NCBI GenBank assembly: GCA_963978905.1
Contig: OZ022256.1
Coordinates: 27,181,426-27,245,425 of the forward strand
DNA length: 64,000 nucleotides
Source: Trichostrongylus colubriformis
Lineage: Eukaryota > Nematoda > Chromadorea > Rhabditida > Trichostrongylidae
Direction of reading: 5' to 3'
A program made the position numbers and the translations under genes. Below are positions 1-12,415 of the stretch, piece by piece. How positions within the stretch are numbered: the stretch's first letter is position 1; every line of letters begins with the position of its first letter. Below the pieces are notes generated by a model that worked only from the letters and a program-made list of their open reading frames with translations, was not told the origin of the DNA and did not search any database.

Positions 1-80
1 TGAAGTCGCAACAAGGGTGCAGACCTACTTGCCCTAAGAAAGTAACCCACTAATGTGATTATCGCATGGTGTGCCTTTAA
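1..80 (+). repeat. MITE family A, copy 1 (end fragment)
   Basis: This is the end of a MITE that is found full length at 12416, 49784 and 60530. It carries the CGCAACAAGGGTGCAG block, the ACTTGCCC..AAGAAAGTAA block and the terminus reading TGTGATTATCGCATGGTGTGCCTTTAA in two pieces. The rest lies outside the window. It has no coding capacity. Confidence 0.75.
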
Positions 81-88
81 GTGTATAT

Positions 89-215
89 TTTTACCTAAGC
101 CTTACTTCAGAAAGAAAAGAGCTTCTCCCCAGACTAGCTTAGGCCAAAAACCTAGGTAAAAATAGCGCTGGACGCTGAGATTAGTCTAGCGGCCCTCCCC
201 CACACTACATTAGCA
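89..215. repeat. Dispersed repeat, one arm of a foldback family
   Basis: The stretch with GTATATTTTTACCTAAGCCT, an AATAGCG block and a C-rich CCCCCACACTACATT end matches 37009-37140, where GTATATTTTTATCTAAGCCT, AATAGCGGTAAACGCCGAG and CCTACATTGGCACC occur in the same order. At 36810-37145 the sequence is palindromic, so this is probably one arm of the same element. Confidence 0.5.
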
Positions 216-1987
216 CATAAAAATGTTAAGACATGAAAAAGGTATAGAAAGGTCATGATACGAATAGACGGCTACTTATACATTGAAGCAAAAGGCTGAC
301 CCAATCAGAAACAAACGACTCGTGCGCCACGTTACAGGAGCGACGCCGCATCGTGATTTTCCTGTCCGAACGAGAGACACCCTTTTGGACGAGCCTATAA
401 CTTGTACAAGTAAACCCAGAGGTTGAGGGCTGGTTTTAGAGGTTGCACTGACCTGTACTTTTCAGCATAGGTGGAAGTGGAACCAGTGCAATCCCCGGGA
501 TTATACAGTTAGGACAAGATTCGCAACATGTAGCGTGCGAGCTAAGGGGCCGTATGTAGTCGGAACCTGGGACGATTAGCCTAAGAAGGCGCAAGACACC
601 GTAGTCGCTCTAATACCCATTATATATTTCTCACCTAGCTCGCACTTATCTCGATGCATGCCGTCTGCCGCGGCAGGCACTCATAGGGCTTTGGAGCTGT
701 TGAGGCGCATGTTGCTCGCCTATGATAGGAAATCACATTCAAGCGTGGGTCACACACATGCTCCATAAGTGTTTGCTCTAGACTCCATCATACTTCCTTC
801 CTCTGAACTGTATCCTGTAAATTGTTCTCGTAAGGGGAAGACTTGAAATTTCTTATCGATACCCATTCCCGTCTCGCAGCAAAGCACGCGGCTTTTTCAC
901 TCCGGGTTACTCGTTATCCTCTAGATATAGCATATCCATTTTCCATTACAATTATTTCGGTGATTGTCTGGATTAACCGCACAGAGAGTACGAGTACACT
1001 TATCTCTCTAGTACATATGATCCCCAACAAAGATGTAGTAAACAGAGCAAATTCCAAGAGTGAGACTGGATAAGCATAGGTCCACGAAACGTCTGAAGAA
1101 AACTGTATAATAACATGCATGTGAGGAAAAGAAAGGAACGCCTACTTAACCTTCTCAAAATGCCGAACCGTGTACGCTCAAAATTCATAGGAATGAATTT
1201 CAATTTGGTTAGCTTGGTGAGGAGTGCTGCGGTGAAATAACTTTTTACTTACATATGTGTGAGGATAAGCTTGTTCATCAAATTTTTGAGTTGTTCTCTA
1301 ATTTTGATCAATTTTTAATGCAATCTCTTCAATACGGCTGAGCCACAAAATTTGAAGTGACAAACTCATGAAAGTCAACATGACTTTTAAAACATTCCAG
1401 TTCCCTCATGGAAGTACATAGGGAATGCCTTATTGCTTGTTTTCTATAGAGCGATTTCGTAGAGCGCCTCCCTTTCGCCATGTCATTGTATGTATTACGG
1501 ATATGTAGTATCCAAGTTCTGATCTCTTTTTTTCAAAAAATACATCCAAACGTAAAAAAGGGCATAAGATGCCGTAAATGATGGGGTTGGAGTATTGTTG
1601 AGGAGTGTTCTCATGCACTCAATTCGTAACTACGTTTCCCTCAGGTCGTTTGATTTATCCGATGATTAGTTATCCGAGGATCTACTTTTTAAGAAGGTAA
1701 ATCGACCCATCTGATCATCGCAGTATGCGCCTTTAATATAACTTCCGCTTGTTAAATAGTAACTTTACATTGCAAAAAGTGAACGGGGCCTTCTGAACTT
1801 GCTTACGCTCCATACATACTGAGTCAGGCAAAGAATTGGATCCAGAGGTACCTGTATTCTTCGCATGAAAGTCTTTCGTACTACCTTAGAAGCTCGGCTC
1901 AGCTTCAGCTGACTTTCATGGGCAATGGTGGTCAATAGTTTTCTTATTACGGTTACCTTGCATCGAAATACAAAGAAATTGTATTAA
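216..1987. other. No recognisable gene
   Basis: I see only short open frames on both strands, with no domain, no convincing splice-bounded exon and no strong repeat. Around 310-400 the GC content rises (GTGCGCCACG, GACGCCGC), but I could not pair this segment with another copy. Confidence 0.5.
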
Positions 1988-2154
1988 GGCTCATAAATTC
2001 TGTCCCGCCATAACACTTTTAAATTTATTATTTCTTTATTGAATACGAATCGATGTTCAGCCATTTAATACGAGGATGAAGTAGAGCCTCCACACTTCCA
2101 AAACAGTTTGGAAAAGCTAAAAAGTGTTATGAGTGGGACAGAAATTTATGAACC
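1988..2154. repeat. Short inverted-repeat MITE (167 bp)
   Basis: The left end reads GGCTCATAAATTCTGTCCC and the right end is the inverted GGTTCATAAATTTCTGTCCC. Both continue into ATAACACTTTT. The arms are about 35 bp with a few mismatches around a 95-bp AT-rich centre. It is non-coding. The ends resemble those of short Tc1/mariner-derived MITEs, but the target duplication is not clear. Confidence 0.7.
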
Positions 2155-4024
2155 AACCTGGTATTTTTTCAACGACATTTGCGAAGAAGGCCGGGCAAAT
2201 GCATAGGTAAATGAATGCTAGCGACCACTTTTAGTTGTCGCTCTGTGTTGTACACATCACACGGTGAAATACGTAAAGTGGACCCAAACCAAATCATAAG
2301 CTGGTCCTTCTGGTGCCCGTTATTAGCTTCTATCAATTGTCGTCGTTGTCGGTCATCCACCACTAATGTACCCTTGTCACCTTCTTATAACAATTGTGAA
2401 AATGAGAGCTTCACCATTGTTGCGAGCAGGAAAAAATACTACAGGCAGAATAGAACACGCAAAAAGGACAGTACTACGTAACGCAATACTACATAGGAGA
2501 TTGCATTACATAGATGATTACAGGATCACTGACAATAATGTTTGCTCAGTAATCATTGAAAATAAGCGTAAACATGCTACAATAGTTGTTTTCGAATGGG
2601 TCGCCATGAAGTGTAGTTGTCATCGTCTCCTACAAATCGAGGTTTGTACAAAACTTATGCATTCTTGGTTAAGATATCTCCGCTTGTACATTAGCAAGGC
2701 TCAACAACATCGCAAAGGATATGCTAATTCAGTGACATTCTGGAAACTAGCTAACTACTAAAAGGTAGAAAAAGTTGTGTTCGTTTGTACGTCGCCAATG
2801 TTAATTCAAATTCCTTCGTACAGAAAATCAAACTAGTTGTTCTATTATGACCCTGAATGCTTTGAGAATTGCTCTTTCCGAATAACTCTTTTTTTGGAAT
2901 TCAATTCCAAAAATTTTGAGTCAGTAAAGCAATTTTGTCACTATGCAAAAAATATTTTGAACGACTTTGCTTCATAAGTTCACGACTGGTCAAGCAGAAA
3001 CGTAGGCAAGCACAAACCTGAACGTAGCGTGGAAAGAAGCCACTACTGAGTCCAATCATTCTACTCCGGAATGAAAGTTATTAGCCTGACAGTTTGGTTG
3101 ATCAAAGCACTTTAATGAGAGTAAGCAGCGATTCAGGGGGATGGCAATGAGTTTTGGCTTTTTCCGTGTAGATTTATCGACCGCTCCAGGTAGGGTTACT
3201 CCCAGGCCGGAGTGTAGACTTACGTCTGCATTTCCAAAGCCACTGAGTTCAGTCCCTGCGAAAGCACAAACCATGTCTTGCATTAAATTGTAAAAATGGT
3301 GAGGTTACGCTCCGAGCCCAGGCCGACCAGGCAAGCTGATGGAAGAGCTTGCCACAAAAACACGCTCAAAGGTCATACAAGAGTCAACGATAAAGCTAAG
3401 CGTCACCGGCGGGTGACGTGCGGAAGCCCGCCTTGCGGCGGCCGAATGAGCGGGGCATCTGGATGAATGCCCGCTACATCGTCCGTTGCGGTCGTAGTCG
3501 CATAGTGAAAACAGCAAGTAACGTAAAAGGTCTCACTCCTCTTGTCCGACCGTGACGGAAGACGACGCCGGCATTTGCTCTGATGCCCCGCCCACTCGCT
3601 CACAGCTTTGAGAGGCTGTATTATAGCCAGATTCTTAGTTTTTCCCGTGAAACTTTGCATGCGGCCCTTATTAAACAGATGCAACATAAATATATGGTCA
3701 ACAGGGAAACTTATTTTTCCGTGCACGACTCCTTTTATTGCTCTTCACTAACATGCTATGACGTACGAAAGTATTACGACCTACGAAGACGGACAACGTA
3801 TTACGAACATGTGCCTTGGATCATGTGCGAGAATGAATATGTTTTTGAAGTTGCCTTTTACAGATGCATTGTAGAAGTGGTTCCTACGGAGTTCGTAGAG
3901 TTCGTACTACCACGTTAAGGTGAATTCCAAAGAGAACCGGAACGCCCATTCACAATATTCCTCAGCACAACTCCTCCCAAAAGTGGAAAAAACTGCAAAT
4001 ATGTGATGTAGGAGTGACGCCGTT
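2155..4024. other. No recognisable gene; GC-rich patch at 3390-3600
   Basis: Open frames of 131 codons (2366-2761, plus) and 111 codons (3583-3918, plus) occur, but neither shows a domain, signal peptide or splice context that I recognise. The patch at 3390-3600 is clearly richer in GC (GGCGGGTGACGTGC, GCGGCGGCCG) and may be part of an unidentified repeat. Confidence 0.4.
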
Positions 4025-4070
4025 GCTACCTATGGCTCTACAGGATCGTACCCGTAGAGCCATAGGTAGC
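4025..4070. other. Perfect 17-bp hairpin
   Basis: GCTACCTATGGCTCTAC at 4025-4041 is the exact reverse complement of 4054-4070, across a 12-nt loop (AGGATCGTACCC). The flanks do not pair. It is not preceded by a gene, so a terminator role is not implied. It may be the core of a small foldback insertion. Confidence 0.8.
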
Positions 4071-4194
4071 CCTCTGCCTCCCTGCGGATGGTGCCCTGAA
4101 CCTCTCAAAGGAGGTGGGCTGATTGGTTGTAAGGCCCGTAATACTGTTCGGGAGCGTGTTGTCCAACAATAAAGAACCCAAGAGGCACCTGCAT

Positions 4195-4520
4195 ACCACA
4201 GAAATGAGGATACTCAGATGTGCACGTGGTTGGCCACGGTTTTGCAGGGTCGGGAGGGCGTACGAGCAGTCATGCAGGCAGCTTCTGTCCTGCTAAAAAA
4301 GAGGAAAGAGCGGCTGCGATGATACGGGTACGTGCGTGGAAGACTAGAGAATTGTTCAGTAAAAAGGGTTTCAGAGTTTGAAGGTTCGATCTTGCAATCA
4401 CATGAGCTTCCGAGAAGAGATTGAAGGATGTCATCAAGAAGTACCTCTCCTATATCGAGACCACGGCATTGCCCACTCACTATTGGATGATGCGCTCCAT
4501 TGGCAATAGAACGGACCACC
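4195..4520 (+). pseudogene. RTE-clade LINE 3' end, decayed
   Basis: The plus strand encodes the C-terminal region of an RTE-type reverse transcriptase polyprotein in pieces. EMRILRCARGW is followed, after a frame change, by VRAVMQAASVLLKKRKERLR, an in-frame stop where the family has W, then YGYVRGR. The minus-strand copy at 14171-14557 shows the same block in the form EMRMLRWACDW..VRAVMQTA..RLRWYGHV. The catalytic RT domain is absent because the 5' side is truncated. Stops and frame changes make it non-functional. It lies on the plus strand, opposite to the second RTE copy. Confidence 0.7.
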
Positions 4521-4859
4521 TGGCATCCATGCGAGCTCCAAATCCTTAAGTTTTCTCCTTTCCTGTTTTACCTCTGCCTCATTTTTTCGTACGACTTTTA
4601 TCTTATCTATTACATTATCTTTTATACCTATTTTAATACATTATCTATTATCTGTTTATCTTTACCCTTATCTACTCTATTCCTCTTCGACCCTGTCATC
4701 AGAAATGAGCACATCAACTCTGGCCAACGAAGCTTCCGCATCGGAGTGAATATTGGAACTCGTTTAGTACTTTTGTTCATATTCTGCCACGAGCTTGTTC
4801 TAAGTTTGTTTCAAAGTGAAGTCTTAATTTCTTTGAGAATCGCATTGTCTGGACAGGAA

Positions 4860-5035
4860 ACCACAGAATTACCAGAACCTGAAGAGGCGGAAGGCGGATG
4901 CCCACTTTTTTGGAGGTGGTGTTTTCAGGAAATTTTCCTCGACGCCACGCTTGAACCTGGCTGTGGACCAGGTCAAGCCTCCGTTGAGGAATCCTCAAGC
5001 GGGGGGGGGGGTCGTATTTGGTCCGCTAGGAGGGG
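4860..5035. repeat. Dispersed repeat B, copy 1, with poly-G tract
   Basis: It shares GGAAATTTTCCTC, the GACGC..CTTGA..C.GGCTGT block and a poly-G run followed by GTCGTATTT with 7195-7345, although the blocks are in a different order. The poly-G run at 5001-5011 is 11 bases long. It is non-coding and its boundaries are uncertain. Confidence 0.5.
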
Positions 5036-7194
5036 GGAGGGTGTAATTGTTGAGGTAGGCAGTGATCAACAGAATTTCTCAGGCTGAGGGCCTAAAGTGT
5101 AAGGGAAAAAATGATAAACTGACTAATTGGTTTCAAACCTGAAACTAGTTTAACTTTAGTCGTCATGGAAACTCATGCATGGCGTGATCCGCAACGAAAC
5201 CAGTCAACGTTAATAGCCCTTTTGCTGGTCAGCTGACACGGAAACCACGTACGGAGACACCTCCAAAATTCACCAATTGCAATATCTATTGTAAGCATTC
5301 GCTGAAACCCCTTCTCTTTCCATGATTAATGACTCACTGAATTCCGCGGGGTTACGATACTAAACTATATATTTGAGATCTGACTCCGCCTAGAGAACAG
5401 AGAAGGAACGTCGAGCTGCCGGACCTGGTCTCCGGACCAATTCGCCATCTACTCCAGCACCTGTACTTCCATCGTCACCACCGAGCCCACCACGTCCACT
5501 GCCGCGAGCGGACTGATCCCCTTTCATTCATTTGCTGCTTTGATTCATAATAAATCTATATTATTCTGGTCGTTGTCCTAGCAGACGCACTGGGGATCAG
5601 GTGGTCAGACCACCAACATGACTCTATAAACGGATACAACGGTGATAGGCACTCCAGAAACAATGAGATGGAAACGAAAAATTAGCTGGTATGGACTTCT
5701 TCTATATTTTACTACGATCGCAAGTACGTAATCTAGTGTTAGCGGTCACTATGCGGACCGGAAAAATGTTTGTATTCATTGGGAATGTGAATGAAATCCT
5801 CATGCATTGCGCATCCCACAGAGAAGCTGACCGACGCTTCGCGCCCTCCCACTAGGCTTTCGAGAGCGAAGGATGCATACTAGAGAAATTTTAATGACAA
5901 TGAATCAATTTTCCGAAAGAATCTTGGGAAGAACTCGCAAACTCGACGAAAAAAAATTTCCTCAACTGGCTCACCTCAAAATAACTACCTTCTTCTCGAA
6001 GATACGGCAGAGTGGTCATTCGAAAGCGGCAACCTCGCAGACCTCACTTCACCGGAACGCACTCATATGGTTAAGTTTGAAGGAAGTTATGACCATTTGA
6101 AGTGAAACACTTCGAAATTTTTCTCATCTAATCCTCAACTGAAAACCCATCTCGAGAACTAAGCAACCATTAGGGAAAGCAAGCGGCTAATATATAGTTC
6201 TGAGGGAGATACTAGAAAACAGTTTGCAGCTGTTGGAAAGATGGGCTCTAGGTAAAATTTGAAGTATTCAAATATGTCGGAATTCGGTATGGGGAAGATA
6301 CCGCGCTCCATCGTGATCGCCGCTTCGCAGCCGTCGCCTGAAATGAAATGCTGAACTCCCCTAGATGAGTAGACTGTTCTGAATTATCATTTGAAATTAT
6401 TCAATTATGAGATAGAAGCGTGATGCGATCTGTAATCTAGGATTCACAAATTATTATTGAGTGCATAGTATAGGGAAATCCACCTGTACCACATACTTTC
6501 CGGGTTTTTGTGTCCATTTAGCTGTCTATTGGTGATGAGCATTTAAATAATCGGCAAATGCTAAATTGATGGTTCCTGTGGAGTGTTGCAATATTGAACG
6601 CCTTAGCACGTTTACTCCTTCTTCTTCTGTTGAGCGTCACGCACTTATAGAGACCGGTCTAATGTAGCCACTTCAACGATTTCATTCCTTCTTGGTGTAT
6701 ATAACTTCTGAATATCATTCCTGGTAGTTACGGTTTGCGTAGCCAGGTGCGTAGGTTTGTGTAATACCGGTTTGGGCAATAGGCACAGTTTCTGGTGTCT
6801 TGGACCAATTTTTTGGGACGCATGGTTTAGTTTGTAATTATTGCTGAGGATTTGTGTTATCCTGCGATTTTCGCCATCGGCCTTTTCGTTTACTCATGTA
6901 CATCGTAATCTTTTACGTCCTCGCTGTTTTGAATTTCTAGGAATTTGGGTTTTGGCTCCTACTCATTTTTAATAATAAGTGAAAAACTTCTTACCCCCTT
7001 ATGCGTATCGTTTAGTGACGTCTTTGTGCGTTGTGGTATTGCGATAGCGCATAGCATAAGTGTCTTATCAAATTAGCTGCGATCCCGGATGTGTTCGCTG
7101 TTATGCTACCAGTAAATTGCTTTGGTGAAAAGTTTAAATTTTTCTCTGCAGTAGGATTTGAGTAGATTTTCGACTAGAAAGAAAACGATTTAAT
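5036..7194. other. No recognisable gene
   Basis: This is AT-rich sequence with only short open frames. I see no tRNA, no splice-bounded exon with a recognisable domain and no clear inverted repeat. Confidence 0.5.
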
Positions 7195-7345
7195 CGAATC
7201 GAAATGTCCTTACAGAAGCAAGAGGGGAGGGTGGGGAATCGTATCGAGGCTCCCTTTTGTGGGGGGGGGGGGGGTCGTATTTTTTGGAAATTTTCCTCAA
7301 ATGGACGCTTGACTCCGGCTGTAGATCTTTTTTTCAGCACGGCGA
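7195..7345. repeat. Dispersed repeat B, copy 2, with poly-G tract
   Basis: This copy has 14 G at 7261-7274, followed by TCGTATTTTTTGGAAATTTT and CCTCAAATGGACGCTTGA. It matches the blocks at 4860-5035. It is non-coding. Confidence 0.5.
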
Positions 7346-7660
7346 GATTGAGGTGTGATCTATTGATCATTACCGCTGAAATAAGATTATTACGAAAATA
7401 CAGAAATAGAATCTTTATACAGATCAGATCATAAATCACACGTAAAATGCAAAAGATTATCATACACTTAATACCAATTCACGCACACATGTTTACATGA
7501 CTTGACCTACAATGATATGCTTCAATTTTCGAAATGAGGTCAAAAAAGCACTCTAGTATTGTTGGTAACTTCCACAATCAGCCATCTGGATCAGTTTTCT
7601 CCATGATGAACGAATGAATGAACAGTTCACATAGTATTAAGTGCCGACCTTGTGAGAATA

Positions 7661-8405
7661 CAGGGTGGGGCAAAATTACGGAAACAAAATTGATGCCACC
7701 CAAAAACCTCATTTCAGCTTGAACAAAAAAAAATAATAATCATTGCCGATTTATTCTCCACAAAAAACTAAACAAAAAGCATTACTTTTCTATCAGAACG
7801 ATCTCCATTCACTTTGACACAGGCTCGAAGACGCTCTGTAAATGCCTTGACCGTGGCGGAGAGATAGCCTTTGTCTCACTCATCCCATGCTTCCTCCTGC
7901 GCTGCCTTCAGGGAATTGAGGTTGGGGTTTCAAGCATGCCTTATACTCGAGGACCTCCACACAGAAAAATCGAGTGGGCTGAGGTCCGGTGCGCTTGGAG
8001 GCCATTCATCAAAGGCGGTTAAATTTGGGAAATTCTCCCTGCACAATTCATGGACAATCTTGGCCTTGTGAGCAGGGCCACCGGACCTCAACCCACTCGA
8101 TTTTTCTGTATATAAAGTCCTCGAGCCTAAAGCATGCTCGAAACCCCAACCTCAATTCCTTGAAGGCAGCGCAGGAGGAAGCATGGGATGAGTGGGATGA
8201 AGACTACCTCTTAGCCACGGTCAAGGCATTTACAGAGCGTCTTCGAGCCTGTGTCAGAGTGAATGGAGATCGTTCTGACGGAAAAGTAATGCTTTTTGTT
8301 CAGCTTTTTCTGGAGAACAAATCGGCAACGATTATTTTTTTGTTTAAGCTGAAATGAAGTTTTTGGGTGGCATCAATTTTGTTTCCGTAATTTTGCCCCA
8401 CCCTG
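7661..8405. mobile_element. Foldback element from Tc1/mariner transposase tails
   Basis: The element is 745 bp and flanked by TA on both sides (7659-7660 and 8406-8407). Its ends are CAGGGTGGGGCAAAATTACG and the reverse complement. Two arms of about 340 bp are inverted copies of each other around an 80-bp centre (about 8000-8080). Each arm, read outward from the centre, encodes the last part of a Tc1/mariner transposase: PPSAPDLSPLDFSVW, with the third catalytic Asp of the DDE/D triad, on the minus strand of the left arm, and KAAQEEAWDEWDEDYL..FTERLRACV on the plus strand of the right arm. The N-terminal half and the first two catalytic Asp are missing, so it is non-autonomous. Both termini therefore derive from the 3' end of one parental element. 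Family assignment is firm at the Tc1/mariner level only. Confidence 0.8.
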
Positions 8406-8407
8406 TA

Positions 8408-11400
8408 CAATCTCACACGAGCCTGTCTTGGCGAGATGTCAGCAAAGAGAGACGCGCAAATAATCAGCCTAGGAAAAATGAGTCGGACGTTCAAGGTTCA
8501 CGATAACTTCCTCCGTTCTTCATTGCTGACTTGTAAATAATCACTTTCGCTCTGTTGCTATAACATACATCCGAGCTACCATAAAAAAGCCTTCAAAGGT
8601 GGGAGCACAATGGAAGGACCTCAGATCAATGTGGCCATTTGCTTACTGAACAAATCAATCCCGTACTCAGAACCCATAAGTATTGATACACGAAAGCACG
8701 GGGAGTGCAGCACGTGATACTAACAGCATACTGTAGTGGTTATTTCACGATTTACGTGGCGATAGTACCATGTATATTACTTGATGCTTCTCTTTCTTCA
8801 TTTTAGTCGATCACGAAGGCATCACGAAAACCGTTCAGGCAACGGTTATAGCAGGCTTGATGACTCATCCTGTTCGAAAAGAGCCGGCGCCTGTTGCGTG
8901 TTATGCGCTGATCCTCACCGCGCAGGAGGACAATGTCTAACTCGCCCTGCAGAGTCACTTTTAGATGAAGTGAACTATTACCATGCTCCGAAAAGGTCCG
9001 ATGGTGGCCGTGGACAAACAGCAGCTTTTTCATTCATTTCGAGAAAAATCGATGCTATGACGCTGGTCTCAGTCTCAAATCTGTACAAAGCAGATATCAG
9101 AGCAAAATGCAAATTTAAGCAACACATCGCTGCAACCCCACGTAACAACTGCCAAAGAAGAGCGGTCATAATTCTCGTGAGTGGAAGCAGGGACTCTCTT
9201 TTTTGTTGAGCATGTTGCCACTTTTTTACCTATAGGCACCTCACTTTTCCAGATCCGGGGAAGACTCGATTTGGTCAGAAACTCAAAAACTAGTTCAACT
9301 AGACACGGATACTACACTACTCCTACACACAGAGCCCATGCTTTACGTGTACTACTGTTAGAACCCAACAACTCCACGTAGAAAAAAACTAGCAGATCTT
9401 CGCAATCTGAGATCAGTGTCTTGGGACAGCCTCATTTCTAATGGCCAGTTTGCTGGTATCATTTCCACGTCAGAGCAGTACCAGGTTCAATGCAGATCAC
9501 GTTCGTTGACAGGAGTGAGCCTAAATAAAACTTCACCACAACACTGATCGCAGTGGGCACTGGAAGAATATTGAAACTAACCATCTCCTCAAAAGCGATT
9601 GTCTCTTTAAGGGAGTGTTGACCATCGGGGAATTTTCGGTCATGCTACTTCGAGTCCTCTTCTTAAAGAAAACTACAATCAACAATCCAGAGGACTCCTA
9701 GGGCTTGTGATACAAACCTTCCCGACCTTTTTCGCGCGACCACATAAGTTAGTGTTTCGCTCTGAAACAATGCTTCAACAGGAATAATCCAAGAACTCAC
9801 TTCGAAGACAAAAGGAGAAAAACTTACCGTTCTCAACCACTTTTAGATTCACGTCTTCACGAGAAACTCTACTGGCATCAGCAGCTATAACGATTAGCAA
9901 AATTAAGTGGAAATTATTTAACTTTAATTACACATTACACCAATGAAAATCAAACGTATGACCACGCCTGCTGTAGTTAGTTTGCTGATGTAGAAAAATG
10001 GACGTAGAAGAATTTTTGTGTTCGCGATCGAGACCAACTTACATCCTCTGCTCTCACAGTGGGGTGTGGCCACTGTTCTGTGAACTCTTCTGGTTGCATT
10101 TGTTGAAAGAGAAATTTCTGTATTTGCACCAGCACTTTCGTCCAGCAGGGGTGCGGCCATATCTCTGAACACTGGCAATATTTAGAAACCGAATAATCAC
10201 TAATACCTCCTCAGCACCGAGCAAACATATCACCTGCATTCTTCACATTGCCACTTTTCCTCTTCACCATCATCCTCGGGAGTGTATGTGGACCATGGTG
10301 GACCAGCGCATATCCGATGGCAATGCACTCCACATGTCTGATGAAGTTTTGCATTTATTGCATTCTGTTTATAAGAAGAAGAAACGGACGTACAATGCAT
10401 GCGTTAAGTGCTTCAAGCGGATTATACACACTATCATTCAGAGCATCACTATCGTCGTATCTATCCGGTCCAATCGAACTCAAACAAGACCTGCAATTCA
10501 TTGTTAATGGTTACCACCTTATTCACAGGAGGCAGACCAATTTGTAAAGGAGCAATACATTAACTGTGAATAGCAGCTAAAGTAGGCGACTGGCCCACTT
10601 TTCGATGAAAGGGAAGCCATAGGGCCAATCGTGAAGGTACTCTGCACCCAAAACAACATGGATTCAGACCCTTGACGTATGCTTCCTCCCTCCTTTTGCG
10701 TCCCTATAGAAATGCATCATTTTGCATACTCGTGGCATGTCTAGTTAAGAAGATCCGATTCGACGGATTCATACTACTTCACACGGATTACTGCTCTTCT
10801 AGACTCGAAACCGATTCCAGCAAGTGCAGACCAGTATGCACTACAGCTTTCTCTTTCAAAACAATCTGTGAAGGTGATTGGCTGAAATTCCTTCAGTTCA
10901 CTGTTCGTGTAGCGATTCTCTGTTTGCTTCAATCACATTGTTTGACGCACCATATGCGCGAGCAGAAAGCTTCTCGATTTCTTCATTAGACGTTTCAAAC
11001 GAAATGTGTCGTAGCTTGGGTAGATCCTTCCATGGGTTACAGCACGTGCCAACAGAAAACTGTGCAGAAGTCAGATGCTTGCTTAAACGTGGCCTTCAGA
11101 GGAACCGGAAGGAGTATGGAGAAAAGTAAATCGGGGAGAAATGTGCGTTTTGAAACGGATATTCTAAGTAAGGGATAATCGGTAGCAAAACCAGGTTTAA
11201 AAAGCGACATTGTGATCTGTACTCGTAATCGCCATCACTGCAAACTGCTTACATCACCTTTCCGAGTTGCTCGCACTGGCATACGGCTGGCTACCGTGAC
11301 AGCAATTTGGGGTCAGTGGTGGTCGGACGTGGGACGCGATTTCATGTTCATGTCGCAAACTCGCACACACGTAGAAGTTGAAACAAATGCTTTCACGTCT

Positions 11401-11439
11401 TCGTTCTTACAGCAGATAATGGTAGCGTTTTCACGTAGA
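8408..11439. other. Long stretch without recognised genes
   Basis: Several open frames of 75-140 codons occur (for example 8781-9209 plus, 9924-10178 minus, 10672-10989 plus). None has a recognisable domain or a donor/acceptor pair of consistent phase that I could confirm. No strong inverted repeat is seen. Confidence 0.4.
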
Positions 11440-11575
11440 TAGGGGGATATGAACGTTAGCCTAAGCCTAGGGACAGGAAGAATTTAACGAGGTCGATACA
11501 GGTCTCACGTGCGAAAAGGGCCTTCTCAGTAGTTCATTAAGCCTGAGCTCCTTTTCACTTCCCTGGCAAACAAAT
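11440..11575. repeat. Dispersed repeat C, copy 1
   Basis: Read on the minus strand it contains TGTCCCTAGGCTTAGGCTAA followed by CGTTCATATCCCCCTATCTAC. It matches 46795-46995, which has TGTCTCTAGGCACAGGCTAA and CATTCATATCCGCTCCCTCTAC after a GAGCTC..TGAATGAAC block also present here. It is non-coding. Confidence 0.5.
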
Positions 11576-12164
11576 AGAAGATATCAGGTCGAAGTGGCCA
11601 TTTGCAATAATACACATATCACTCGACGCGCTTGACGCTGATTTCATATCTGTATTCAAAATTTGCCAAACGATTTTTGAATGGAGGCATGGTTTTTCTG
11701 AATGCACCGGTGCCACATGTATGAGCGTTTCCAAGCCCTCGTCGCAGATGGATGCAAGGGAAGTTCAAGGCATGCCAGCAGTAGCGTAGAGCAGAAGTAC
11801 ACGCGACGATTCACGGGCCTGAGACCCTGCATGGAATTCTCATGATTCTGGAACATTCTGAAAAGTTTTTGATTTTCGATAGCTGCCCATTTTCGCCGCA
11901 GCACGAGATGCGAAAGTTGTTACAAGTATGCGGAGTCACAGGCAAAAGCTTTGGTCTCGGACGATAAACACGCGCTCCATGATTCCCAGGCACATGTGCT
12001 AATCCATTACATTACGGAAATCTCTTGCACCTTAAAGACAGTAATACGGATAATGTTGGTAACATGGAACCCCTAAATGAAGATATTCATTTGAAAACTA
12101 GGGTCCAGGAAGACTATCTGCGGCGACCCTACAAAAAAAAAAAGCACCCTTGAGCTGTGGCGGA

Positions 12165-12415
12165 GGCGACCTTTTTGGCTTCAACCTCCTTTCTTGGCTC
12201 GGCCCGCCTCCTACGTTCGACTTTGCCGAAGAATGGAGTAATGAATAAAAATGAATGAGGTGTGGTGCTATGAGCACGACAGCAGTATCATCGTATTAAA
12301 GCCGTATCGACGAAATGGCGTGGTGCTTGATTTGTCAGCATTCTTGGTGAACACGTCCACCGCTTGATATCAAAGATGGGAATGAATGATGCAACCGAAT
12401 TACCCCACCACTGCC
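12165..12415. repeat. Dispersed repeat D, copy 1
   Basis: The blocks CGACTTTGC, GCCGTATCGA, GTGCTTGA and TATCAAAGATGGGAATGAATG occur in this order and again at 59715-59890. In both places a copy of MITE family A lies nearby (immediately adjacent here, 640 bp away at the second site). It is non-coding. Confidence 0.55.
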
